Part shown: piece after piece, positions 37,190-49,200 of the stretch
Numbering within the stretch: the stretch's first letter is position 1
Layout of the letters: every line of letters starts with the position of its first letter
Assembly: GCA_014529385.2 (NCBI GenBank)
Contig: CM043959.1
Span: 12,524,809-12,588,808 of the forward strand
From: Adiantum capillus-veneris
Taxonomy: Eukaryota; Streptophyta; Polypodiopsida; Polypodiales; Pteridaceae
DNA: 64,000 bases
Reading direction: 5' to 3'
Notes under the pieces: model-generated
What the model was told of the DNA's origin: nothing
The model's input: the letters and a program-made list of their open reading frames with translations, nothing else
The model's database searches: none
Translations under genes and position numbers: made by a program

Positions 37190-37790
37190 TCTGGGACTGC
37201 ATTGGCAACTCCCTGGTCTTTGGTACATACAATAATATTTGGTACTTTTAATGATTGTAGGGATATCTCGGGTACTTTTCCATGGTCTCTTTGGTATGTA
37301 TAGGTACTACCTCCCAATATATCTAGTATTTCTTCTAGCTATCTTTGGTATGTTTACTTTGTCTTGGAAGCGCCTGGGTACTTAGACATCTAGGATGGTA
37401 CTGCATTGGTGCTTTCTTGTTATAGTACCAATCTAGATTTGACTAGAAGATACCTTGGTATGTTCTTGATCTCATTGGTGCATAAGTACCCTTTGACTCT
37501 TTGGTACTCTTTTTGGTAGTTTTTGTAGGTAATTTTGGTCCTTTGCATTTTTTTGGTAGTGCCTTGGACCTTATCATTGTAGGATTGGATTGCCTTGGTA
37601 CTTCCTTCTCATAGTGCCAATCGTTTGTTGGTACCTTTGCATAGTATCTTGGGTGGTTTTCAACTCCTGCATGCTACTATTTGTGGTATTGTCTCTAGCT
37701 ACTTTTTATACTAGTTACTGCCTTGGTACTTTGCTTTTTGGTAGTCTTAGTGGTTCTGAATCTAGGTAGCAAGTCCAAATCTGCATGGGT
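37190..37790. repeat. TTGGTAC-rich degenerate repeat
   Basis: TTGGTAC/GGTACTT-type heptamers recur about every 30-60 bases without a fixed period. The same GTACCAA/TTGGTAC core builds the arrays at 40.2-41.5 and 43.6-44.9 kb. No gene is present. Confidence 0.6.
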
Positions 37791-37890
37791 ACTGTTGGTG
37801 CAATGATTGATATTTCAAGTGCAATGTCTAGCGCGGCATGGAGTGTTTTGTGAGATTAATTATTTTTATTTTGTTGTGTAACAAACATAG

Positions 37891-38545
37891 CATAACAAGC
37901 TAGAGGAATCATGCAAGGAGGGACATGTCCACTGCCAATTTGTGAATGGGATGCTCAAGGAAGTGAAGCAGGGAAAGAGGTTCACCATCTTCCCCAGGCC
38001 ACCCTTTGTAGATATTGACAAAACAATCCATGTGTTTGGCATGTGTGTTGCATGTAGGGAGTATCTAGAGGTGGCATATGTTGTAGGTAGCTTCATGTTA
38101 GAGTGCAAGCATCAATACCACCCTCTCTGCTTCATTGCACTTTTGCACACTAGTAGCACATGTGTGAAAGAGGGGTGCGGCATGGTAATTCTTGTAGTGA
38201 TAAAAGAGTATATCAGTGGGCATTATACTATAAAGGGTAAGTTGGCCTATTTTCAATACATTGAGGATTTCTACTTTTGGATTACGATGTTGATTGAGTG
38301 AGTCATTTGTGATTGTGCAGATGAGAAATATGTGACACCTGCAAGCCACGATGTGCAAGGAACAAACATGATGGGTGTGAAGAATGGTGGCCTTGGACCA
38401 ACAAAGGTTTTTGCTAAGGATGTGAAGGACCTTGCAAGTATGGAGCAGGTTCAAGACATCCTTGCGCAGGCTTGGTATTTGGCTGGAGGAAGGAGAAAGT
38501 GGAGGGGTAGGATGTGTACACAACAAAACCCAAGGGGTGGATAGT
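37891..38545 (+). pseudogene. RING-like Cys/His-rich gene, two exons visible
   Basis: After the acceptor ACAAACATAG a frame is open 37891-38301 (137 codons). It contains FPRPPFVDIDKTIHVFG, then MCVACREYLEV and MLECKHQYHPLCFIALL and CVKEGCG. The order C-x2-C, C-x-H-x2-H-x2-C, C-x4-C resembles a RING-H2 finger except that the last pair is spaced by four. RING domains bind zinc and usually recruit E2 ubiquitin conjugases. A second acceptor (GATTGTGCAG, ending 38320) opens a frame to 38544 with AQAWYLAGGRRKWRGR. Acidic decayed sequence follows to about 38850. It lies upstream of the third FCP1-like gene on the same strand and could be its 5' part. No stop interrupts the main exon. Confidence 0.45.
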
Positions 38546-38930
38546 ACTATGGAGAAGAGGGAGATTGTTGAAGGCTAGGATAGTGTTGTAATGAATACTA
38601 TTGAGGCCTCTACAACAGACGTCAACAAGCCATAGGACGAGCAAATCAATTTTTCCAATGGTGTTAAGAAAGTGGATAGTAGTGAGAATGGTGCTAAATG
38701 TGGGACTGCTGAGAAAGATGTAAACAAGGGATAAGGTGACTGATCTGATTGATGTGGATGTGGTCTCTACTGATCCAGAGAAGGTGGTCGACACATCTCA
38801 AGGTGATTTCACCTTGTTGGACTTGTTGTCTATAGTAGGAATAAAGTGAGTCCGTGAATGTGCCAACAAGTCCCGTGCTTGCAAAATTTAGCTTATTCCT
38901 ACCCTTGTGATTGACAGGCAGTGTCTTGGT

Positions 38931-39159
38931 GTAATGTGCTGGAATTATATTTTGGTCTCCATCTATTACCATATGTTTTAAGTATAGGTTACATTTTCCT
39001 TCTTATATTGTGCTCTCTTGTGGTAGACTTTGACCCTTTGATCTTTGAATTGACCCTATAAGTAATGTGCTGGAATTATATTTTGGTCTCCATCTATTAC
39101 CATATGTTTTAAGCACAGATTACATTTTCCTTCTTATATTATGCTCTCTTGTGGTGGGT
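38931..39159. repeat. 131-bp tandem duplication
   Basis: GTAATGTGCTGGAATTATAT and the following ~75 bases occur at 38931 and again at 39062, nearly identical, so the duplication is recent relative to its surroundings. Confidence 0.9.
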
Positions 39160-39326
39160 AAGTTGTTGTAGGATATTCATTGTGTGATTATTGACTCAAA
39201 ATATCATTAGCACTGTAGAAATTGATTCGTGGTGGTGGCTAAAGGAAAAATTAACTGACACAAAGCTTCCAAAAGATGTTATGGCTATAGATAGATGGTT
39301 GAATGGTGTGCTCTTAAATAGCTACA

Positions 39327-40110
39327 ACCAACCACCATCGTAGATGTAGTTTTTGCACCTCTCAATGGAGGGGTGAGACCATTTGTATATTGTCTGGGTC
39401 AAGAGTTATGGTGTGCGGTCAGGCCGGATGCAGAGGATGTGCTTGTAAAGTTGTCCAGCCAAGGAGATATTATGATATCGTCCAGTTGTAGAAGAGAAAA
39501 GCTAATTAACTTTTTGGGAACATGACTTCCATACTGTTGTAGTAAACTAGTGGTCAAAGGTATACGTTTGACCCACTTCTTGCATCATGTTGATTAGCAG
39601 TGTGTACTGCCATTAGTTCTACTTAAGTTTCCCATACTCTTACAGATGTGTTCAGCCAAGAAGATTGTGAGATGTGGCTACCCACCATCCTTGATGTCCC
39701 ATGTCTGCCAAGTGATGTTGGTGGTAAGCCCGTCTTCTTGAAGCTGCTAAGATCAGTGTGGAAAAAACACCCGTCGTATAATGTCAGCACTATCATACTT
39801 GTAGATGACTGTAGATATAAGTCTCTTAGAAATGACTATGAGAACTTTCTGGCCATTTGGTCATATGAGCATTCTTACCTTGATTGCTACTACCCCTTGT
39901 ACTTCAAGGACTTGGTCAAGCCCTAAGGGCTGGATTTTTGCTCCCTACCCAACAACATATCGCCATCAAGACCCCCTCTTTGATGTAGAAGACAATGTTA
40001 GCCCTCTCGTTGTTGATTATTTCATTCAGCAAGAGAGATACGCTTATCACTTTAAACCCCCTTGTCAACTCATGATTTGTAAAACAAAGAAAGAAACTTT
40101 TCTTGGTGCA
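39327..40110 (+). pseudogene. FCP1/NIF-type phosphatase-like gene 3
   Basis: An exon-like frame at 39327-39559 contains VVFAPLNGGVRP, VRPDAEDVLVKLSSQGDI and SSSCRREKLINFL, with one stop; a donor GTATAC follows. The next exon begins after TCTTACAG at 39646 and is open to 39926. It contains QEDCEMWLP, KPVFLKLLRSVWKKHPSY and IILVDDCRYKSL, corresponding to the second half of the FCP1 domain, where DDSPYK is usual and here is DDCRYK. After a frameshift a third frame (from about 39930) gives IFAPYPTTYRHQDP and a tail to 40110. Motif I is not recognisable. It is more diverged from copies 1 and 2 than they are from each other. Confidence 0.5.
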
Positions 40111-40199
40111 GTCTGCTATCTATTCCTCTTTATGTGAAAATAAAAATCCACTAATGTCCAATTAGTCCTTTTTCTTATAGTATGCTTCTATGGTCATTT

Positions 40200-41470
40200 T
40201 GTCTTGATCTTTGGATTTGGTACTGGTAAGTACCAAATTTGGTATTGGTTTTCTTATTGTAGGGTGGTTGTAACTCGTGGAAGCTCCATTGTACAAACTT
40301 TATAGCATAGGAAGTTTTTGCAAAAAATTATCATTGTGGGCTTGGGAAATCATAATTACGAATATCAAATCTGAAGCCTTTGGTATTGGGACTGAGAACT
40401 TTCAAAATTTGGTACTGGTAAATTCGGTACTGGTAAATTCGGTACTGTAAAGTACCAAATTTGGTGTTGCTCATCTCATTACATGGTGATTGTAGAAGAA
40501 ATCATATTTTGGAGAGATCTTATTTTGGGAAAGAACAATATTATGGGCTGGGGAACTTAGGTACACCAATACAAAATTTGGTGCTTGTGATACTGGCATT
40601 GGTAACTACCAAATTCAGTACTCTAAAGTACCAAATTGGGTGTTGTTCATCTCACTACAGGGTGATTGTTGAAGATAGCTTATTTTGAAAAAAAAAAATA
40701 TTATGTGCAGGGAAAGTTAAGTATACCATTACAAAAGTTGGCGCTTGTGTGATATTGGCATTGGAAAGTACCAGAGTTGGTGTTGTAAAGTACCAAATTG
40801 GGTGTTGTTCATCTCATTACAGGGTGATTTTTGAAGATAGCTTATTTTGGAAAAAACAGTATAATGGGCTTGGGAAGTTAGGTATACCAGTACAAAATTT
40901 GGTGCTTCTGATATTGGCATTGGCATCTACCAAATTTGGTTTGTAAAGTACCAAATTTGGCCTTGGTCATCTCACTGCAGGGTGATTGTAGAAAAAAGCC
41001 TATTTTGGAAAAATCTTATTTTGAAAAAAAAATATGGGTTGAGGAAGTTAGGTATACCAATACAAAATTTGGTGCTTTTGATACTGGCATTGGAGACTTC
41101 CAAATTTGGCAGTGTAAGTGCCAAATTTGATGTTGAACATCTCACTACAGATAGATTGTAGAAGAAAGCTTATTCTGGAGAAATTTTATTTTGGAAACAA
41201 AAATAAGCTGGGGAAGTTATAATAACAATACCAAATTTGAAGCTTTTGAGGCTTGAAGTATTGGTACTAAATAAGTACCAAATTTGGTACTGTTCTTCTC
41301 ATTGTATGGTGATTCTATGTCATGGAAGGTCGATTATACAAACTTTATAGTAGAGTTAGCCTTGTTTTGGGAAAAAAACAACAATATGAGCTCGGAAGGT
41401 ACAATTACCAGTACTAGTAAGTTCCAAATTTGGCAGTGGTCTTCTCATTGTAAGACGATTATAACTCACT
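40200..41470. repeat. ~165-bp tandem array C
   Basis: Eight diverged units are anchored by ATCTCACTACAGGGTGATTG at about 40261, 40481, 40659, 40821, 40979, 41149, 41306 and 41452. Each unit also carries AGTACCAAATTTGG, in places the perfect palindrome GTACCAAATTTGGTAC (41275-41290), and a TTATTTTGG/AAAA block. It fills the gap between the third FCP1-like gene and the 3' end of the minus-strand transposase-like gene. Short open frames within it repeat from unit to unit and are not genes. Confidence 0.85.
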
Positions 41471-41732
41471 GTTTTTCAAGTTCCTTTAAATTATGTTATA
41501 TTACTAACCTCAACAAAGTAGCATGTGATGTGCATACATAGTGGAGGTAGGGAGGTAAAGGACAAATTACTCAAGCTTGAATGGCAGCCCCAATACAAAT
41601 TACTCAATCTCTCAAATGGCGGAGTTGGGGATGGGTCAAATTCCCTCATCCTCTTCTCCATCATCATCATATGGCATACTATTGTATACATTTTCATAGA
41701 CCTCACTGGTTAACATAAACATGTTTTGGAGT

Positions 41733-44700
41733 TTAGACATAGGCTACATTAGAATTTGTATGGCTCTTACAAGGTGGAAATAGATCAAGAAGGCTGTATG
41801 TATTACTTTTCCCATCCACTTGGCCATAGCACAAGCCTTCAACCACAAGTCCACCTCTAACAATCTTGTTGTGCCACTTATCCCTTTGTGATTTGTGTGC
41901 CTAGTACATGGCTTTGGTGAATTTCAAAAGATAAAATTCATCACCGCCTTCAGCTTCCTTCACTGGAAAGTTGTCCCCAACGGATAGCATTTCAAACATT
42001 GTATGTGGTTTGCCCTCGTACATTGGCAAGTTGATGCCCGATCTCATTGCTATATTTGTCATATATTTCTATCATCCTCCCATGCTCCCTCCTCTTCCTC
42101 ACTATTCTCATCGTCCACCTCTTTCACTAGTTCAATGGATATGTATTTCCATTCTTCAATGTATTGCTTTCTCTTGCATCTCCTCCATTGCCCACTTAAA
42201 CATGCATCACAAAAGCATGAGTGTACGTAGACGTAGAGCACATAAGTCCTCAGGTGAATAACCATCTACACAATGAATCGCATGCAAGCCTTGGATTTTT
42301 TGACATTTCCACTGGCTATCTCATTGCACTTCATCCTTTGAAACCAGCCAAAATGCTCTGTGTGTGTTAGATTTTTGTGACCCAATCGTGTCTCCAAATT
42401 TTACCTTTATAAAATTAACAACATCAACTGCGCCCTTCATCGGCGCTCCATCTGGTTTCAGCTCCTCATATGTTAGTTTCTCTTGATGACAACACCAGCT
42501 CCATCTTGCTCCCCTTTTCCATGCCCCGATGTGGAGAAGTTCCACATCATGTGCAAGCATGTCAATTGATGGTACTTGGAAACAAAATAAAAAGGTTGTC
42601 ATGCCTTGAATTGCAATGTTGCACCATCTGACCACACCCAATGATATTGCAAATGGTGACCTTGATCTTTCATCCACCTGTCGTGAAGCATAAAGCAATG
42701 CTGCACAAACAAAGTATCATGCTGCTTCTCATCAGATATGTAGAAATGCGGTGTCTTCTGTACGGTACCTCCCGAATTTCTAACATACATAATATGCACA
42801 AATATTGTTACTTGTGTTGACCACCAATGCATCAATTGTATTTAATTCTATACTTTGAATGAATAATTCCCCGCAAAGTCAATTATGGATACAAAAGCAT
42901 TGATAGGAAATCTAAGCATGCTTTCTTTAAATTGTTGTGCCTGCCACCGAAAGATGAAGTTGTGCTTGATGAAATATTTCAGATGCTTTGCAAAAAGGCC
43001 ATGGAAAGAAGCACCTGACATTCTCTATAGAACCAAGTACTTTCTTTTCTTTTTGCTTCCATCGTGAGCGACATGTCCCCACTGCTGACATTTGAACACC
43101 TTGACAGACACCCCCTTGCTATCGTTGGAAATTGCATCTGGCCAGAAGGGAAACATGGTTATGCCACATTGAGAACATTCCCTGACAAAGAATTTATTTG
43201 TGTGAAACTCGTTCTCAACCAGCTTTGGACACAAAATGGATTCCCACAAACTACTTGTGTGATGCCATACTACCTAGTTTGCAGAACATTGATTTGCATC
43301 ATTATTGCTACAACACATAGACCATCTGCAGGTATGAGCTTTTCCATGATGCCCAAACTTATTTTTTTGTATGTGATTGAAAGCCTCCTTGAGGAATAAC
43401 ATCTACACATGATACACATAGCAACAAGTATACCGTTCTTTTAGGTTTTGAACAAAGAATGGCTTCAAGGCCTCAAAAGACCTAAGAGACAACTCGATTG
43501 TGGAGTGCGTTCATTTGAATCTCTTGTACATCTCCACCTGAGATACAAAAACAAAGTAGGTTATAATCCTTGAAGATGACACAGAGATGCAAGCTTCAAA
43601 AGCTATACTAACTAGACCCAAAAGTTGATAGTAAAATACCAAACTTGAAATTGAGAATTCAGCAGAATCATTTGCTGAACTACCAAAGTTCCAAAGCCTC
43701 AATGACTTGGTGTTGTGCAAATACTACACACAACATTGTGAAATACCAGGTTGGGAACTCTGGGTACTCTAAACTTAAGATTATCAAACAAAGAATACTA
43801 CAAAGATACATGATAATAGTAGTCCCATAAACTTGGTAGTGGGTGATAGTACCCAATCCATCCTAAAGTACCAAGATTGGTGCTTTAGGTGCTAGTCATC
43901 TCTGAAGAATCATTTGATGAACTACCAAAGTCCCAAAGTCTCAATAACTTGGTACTGTGCAAATACTACACACAGCATTGTGAAGTACCAGGTTGGGAAC
44001 TCTGGGTACTCTAAGTTAAGATTACCAAACAAAAAATAATACAAAGAGACATGATAATAGTAGTCCCATGGACTTGGTAGTGAGAGATAGGACCCAAGCC
44101 ATCCTAAAGTACAAATATTGGTGCTTTGGGTGCTGGTCAGCTCTAAGTTTCAAAGAATCATTTGATGAAGTACCAAAGTTTTAAAGTCCCAATGACTTGG
44201 TATTGTGAAAATACTAGCAAAAATATTGTAAAGTGCCAAGATGGGAACTCTCGGCACTCTAAAGTTCAGATGATCAAACAAAAAATACTACAAAGAGACA
44301 TGATAATACCAATCCCATGGACTTGGTACTGAGAGATAATACCCAAGCCATCCTACACTACCAAGACTGATGCTTTGGGTGTTGTTCAGCTCTAAGTTTT
44401 CAAGAATCATTTGATGAAGTTAAAGTTCCAAGGTGGGAACTCTTGGCACTCTAAAGTTAAGATAACCAAAAAAAGAATACTACAAAGAGGCATGATAATA
44501 CCAGTCCCATGGACTTAGTACTGAGAGATAATACTCAATCCATCCTACACTACCAAGACTGGTGCTTTAGGCGTTGTTCAGCTCTAAATTTTGAAGAATC
44601 ATTTGATGAAGTACCAAAGTTCCAATGAGTTGGTACTGTGCAAATAATAGCAACAACATTGTAAAATGCCAAGTTGGGAACTCTCGGCACTCTAAATTTA

Positions 44701-45833
44701 AGATAACCAAACAAAGAATACTACAAAGAGATATCATAATACTAGTTCAAGAGACTTGATACTGTGTGGATAGTAAACCAAGCCATCCTAAAATACCAAG
44801 ATTGATGCTATGGGTACTATACATTTCTAACTTATGAAGGGTTATTAGATGAGGTACCAAAATTCCTCATCATTTGGTTCTAGCTTTTCACAAGTACCTA
44901 GGTGATAAACTTCTAGCATTGTGAGTTGAAGGCCTTATGGTATGTAACAAACAATACCTAGACCTCTATAAAGATTTGGAATGAGTACTACCTTCCTTGG
45001 CCTCAAAGCATATTTCCATAAGTGGTAGAATTTCTCCCCTTGAAACTACGTGCATGGCTGCATAATACCAAATTCAAACTTATTCACACTATACATAACC
45101 CAAGTAAGAGGCAACATTAACAAAAAATGATATGATGTACCTGAGAGTCATTTAGAAAATAAATAGGATGTTTCACAACACTCTTCTCTTTTATTTTGAG
45201 TTTTAAAATGTCCTTTTTATTAGGAGAGACCCTAGTCTCCAATGACCAGAAGGCATAGACTATATCCCTTGTTATAGAATTTACATGGTTCCCATGATGA
45301 AGCGATCATAGGCAAACAATGGTAACACTTGATCCTCATCTTTCATGTGTAGCCAAGAAGTTGTCCTTGCAATGTTCCTACGATGAACACCTAATAGTGT
45401 TTCAATTTTAGAATGATTCACTACTGAGCCACCTGTGGTATTTAAAACCATGCTCAAAGAGATTTTCTTGACAAAAAATTTGTTTGCAGAACGAGGGACC
45501 TTGAGCTGTGTAAGTGTATTGCGGATGCCAGACACAAGACCGGATTCAACATCAATGACCTGGAGCCTTAGAATTTTTTTATGTTGGAGTAGTTTCTGGA
45601 AGAGCTCCTTTTCCTTGCTAGCCAAAAGACCTTGCGTTTGGTTGTGCCAACATTTGGCCGCTATTGAGCAAATATTCTTCCTTGACTTGCATGTTGAAGC
45701 TCTCCCAATGATGTTGGGAAGTGGCTGGAATGCTCATGCTTGGAGTAGTATTCATTTTGTGTTCAATTGTTGGCTCGTAGGCATCAAGGGATGGGAATCT
45801 CTCTAAAATAGGTATCTCCATTAGCGTGTGCAT
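41733..45833 (-). pseudogene. Transposase-like gene with intron-borne satellite
   Basis: Exon 1 (45833-45141) encodes LNTTGGSVVNHSKIETLLGV, RRNIARTT and, after frameshifts, ETRVSPNKKD with HPIYFLNDSQ. Donor GTACAT and acceptor TATCTCAG delimit an intron (45140-43538), joined in phase. Exon 2 starts VEMYKRF and continues SFEALKPFFVQNLKERYTCC, a Cys-rich block, then IIDFAGNYSF (near 42890), STQVTIFVHIMY, KQHDTLFVQHC, HWVWSDGATLQFK and GHGKGEQDGAG (42493-42525), ending with EGGDEFYLLKF and KSHTNSNVAYV before the stop at 41733. I associate this motif order with an uncharacterised transposase-like family in non-seed plants and animals; that is recollection, not a search. Asp residues in FAGNY-, SDG- and DGAG-type motifs suggest an RNase H-like fold. 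Several stops (for example TGA at 42601-42599) and shifts make it inactive. Confidence 0.5.
43635..44900. repeat. ~240-bp tandem array D inside the intron
   Basis: Five to six units are anchored by GAATCATTTGATGAA (about 43665, 43905, 44155, 44402, 44596, with a weak one at 44839) and by ACAAAGAGACATGATAATA. Spacing is about 240 bp except one of about 194. Each unit carries GTACCAAAGTT and, 20-25 bases on, ACTTGGTAC, able to pair. The array lies wholly within the intron of the transposase-like gene. Confidence 0.85.
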
Positions 45834-45852
45834 AACTGTGTGCAGCTTGCAC

Positions 45853-45902
45853 CCACACACACACACATAGAGAGAGAGAGAGAGAGAGAGAACACACATA
45901 GA

Positions 45903-45936
<34 letters not shown>

Positions 45937-46067
45937 ACTATGTCTATGATTCTGGCTGCTCAGACCATGGCTAGTGCAGCCTAGACAAGGAGCACATTGT
46001 TTTTGTTGTAGATTTCCATTGGCAATGAGATCCATGGAGAGAGAGACACAGAGAGAGAGAGAGAGAG
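45853..46067. repeat. CA and GA microsatellites
   Basis: CA (45853-45866), GA runs (45870-45890, 45901-45935) and further GA at about 46034-46067, immediately upstream of exon 1 of the transposase-like gene. Confidence 0.95.
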
Positions 46068-46299
46068 GTATGGTTTTTGACTACTCCCTGCACTTCCCTA
46101 CCCTCCCCCCTCCAAAAAAGCACCCCACTTGTCCAATGACCCCACCGAGCAGTTTTCTTGTTGCCATAAAGTAAAATACCACCACTTTGTGAGTATACAT
46201 ATAAAACATATAAAATAAAAAGAACTTGATTATGTAATACTTTATTTTTTTTCAACAACAAATTCACCGAAGGTTTGTTGTGTCAAGGACACCACATTT

Positions 46300-49200
46300 T
46301 GTAGCACCAATACCTGCTTTCATCCATAGTGGTACATGCAAAAATCACCCTATGGCCTTAGGGCCATAGGCTACTACATACAAAAAGTACCCTACAATCT
46401 CAAGGTTATAGGTTTCTCTCTATTTAATACCTACAAAAAGTACCCTACAATCTTGAGGCATGCAAAAAGTACCATGCTACAATCCTAAGATTATAGAGTT
46501 CTCTCTGTATTATACCTACCGAAAACCCTAACCTTATGGCCCTAAAGCCAAAAAGATAGACATATTTTAGGCTCTCACAGATTCTTGAAGATACCAACTA
46601 AGAGCGATAGGATGAAATATGGTTTTCTTAAGGAAACTTATTATCAACACCTTATGCTCTAGGGAAAACTCTACGGCCCTTAGGCCACATGGTGCAAAAA
46701 TAGAGGTGCATTCTATAGTCCTAAGAATATACAGTTATCTACATTTACCTACCTATAAAAAATCCTATCACTATAGTCCCAAGGCCATGAAAAGGTGTAT
46801 TCTAGGCTCTCACAAAGTCTTAAAGACACCTATAACGAGTACCCTATGGCCCTTAGGCCATAGGATAAAATGTGGTTTTCTTCAAGAAACCTATGGTCAA
46901 CATCATGTGTACTAGAAAATATATGGTGTCAATGTAGAAGATCTCTAAGAGCATTTACACCATTCAAAGGCACCTACATGGGCACCATTGCAGCCCTGTG
47001 GCCCTAGGGCCATCAGATCTCTCATTGGAATAGAGGGAAACATATGGCCCTTGATCTTATACATTGTCACCCTATAGAGGGCAGCCTATGGTCCTAGGGA
47101 CAAAGGGTGACCTTGGTGTCAATGTAAAAGTTCCAAAGAGAATTTAGACCATTCAAGGGAACCTACATGGGCACCATGGGAGTGCTAGTGGCCCTAGGGT
47201 CATATGATCTCTCATTAGAATATGGGATAATATGCTGTCTTAGGGCCAAAGCATGGCATATGGATCAACGTAAAATCTCTTAAAGAGGAGTTAAGCCATT
47301 CAAGGGAAATTACATGGGGAGCATGACAACCCTATGGCCCTAGAGCCATAGGATCTCTCATTGGAATAGAATGCAACCTATGGTCCTTGAACTTATACAT
47401 TGGCATCCCATGACCCTAGGTCCATAGGATCTCTCATCAGAATAGAGGACAGCCTATGGCACTAAGGCCATAGGGTGGCCTAGGTGTCAATGTAAAGTCT
47501 CTCAAAGAGTATTTAGGCCATTCAAGGGCACCTACATGGGCACAATTTTAGTCCATGGTTGTAGGGCCATGGTATCTCTTATTACAATAGATGGCAACCT
47601 ATGGCCCTTGCACTTATATATTGGCACCCTATGGTTCTAGGGCCATATATCTCTCATTAGAAGAGAGGGTCACCTATGGCCCTATGGCGAGAGGGTGGCC
47701 TAAGTGTTAATCTAAAAGCTCTCAAAATCATTTAGGCCGTTCAAGGGCACATACATGGGCATCATGGTAGTCCTATGGCCCTAGGGCCATATGATCTCTC
47801 ATTGGAATAGAGGAAAGCCTATGGCCCTTGAGCTTATACATTAGCACCCTACGGACCTAGGGCCATATGATCTCTCATAAAAATTGAGGGCAACCTAAGG
47901 CTATTGAGACCTATGGCCCTAGAGCCATAGAAATTTCATTACAATAGACAACAACCTATGACCCTTGTCTATACATTGGCACCTTATGGCCCTAGGGCCA
48001 TATGATCTCTCATTAAAATAAAAGGAAACCTATGGCCCCAGGGCTATAGGGTGCCCTAGTTGTCAATGTTAAATCTCTCAAAGAGAATTTAGGCCATTCC
48101 AACGTACCTACATGGTCATCATGGTATCCCTATGATCCTAGGGCCATAGGATCTCTCATTACAATAGAGGGAAACCTATGTCTCTTGATATTGGACATTG
48201 GCACCCTATGGCCCTAGGTCCATATGATCTTTTATTAGAATAGAATACAACATATGGCCCTTGAGTCCTATGACCCTAGTGCCATAGGATCTCTCATTAA
48301 AAAAGAGGGCAACATATGGCCCTAGAGCTTATACATTGGCACTCTATAGCAATAGGGTAATATGATCTCTCATTAGAATAGAGGGAAACCTATGGCCCTA
48401 GGGCTAGAAGGTGGCTTAGTTGTCAATGTAAAAGCTCTCAAAGAGCATCTAGGACTTTAAAGGGCACCTACAGGGGAACCATGGTAGCCCTAGGGCCATA
48501 GGATCTCTCATTGGAATAGAGGGCAACCTATGTCCCTTGAGTTTATACATAAGCACCCTATGGCCCTTAGGCCATAGGATCTCTCATCACAATAAATAGA
48601 AACCTATGGCCCTAGGGCAAGAGGGTGGCCTAGGTGTCAACTTAAAATCTCTCAAAAAGAGCATCTAGGCCATTCAAGGGCACCTAAATGGGCACCATGG
48701 TAGCCTTATTTCCCTGGACCATAAGTTATCGGATTACTAGAGGGAAACCTATGGCCCTTGAGCTTATGCATTGGAAACCTTTGGCCCTAAAGCCATATAA
48801 TCTCTCATTAGAATAGTGTCAAACATATGCCATATGGCTAGAGGGAGGCTTATATGTAAATCTAAAAGCTCTCACAGAGTGTAGGCCATTCAAGGGCGCC
48901 TGCAAGGGCATCATGGAAGCCCTAGGTCCATAGGATATCCCAATATTGGAATAAAAGACAATATGTGGCCCATGAGCTTATACATTGGCACCCTATGGCC
49001 CTAAGGATATAGGATCTTTAATCATAATAGAGAGCAACTTATGACCCTATGGCCAGAGGGTGTCCTAGGTGTCGATGTAAAATCTCTCAAAGGGCATTTA
49101 GATCATTCAAGGACACCAACGTGGGCACCATGACAGCTGTATGGGCCTAGGGCCATAGGATCTCTCATTACAATAAATGGAAACCTACGGCCCTTGAGCT

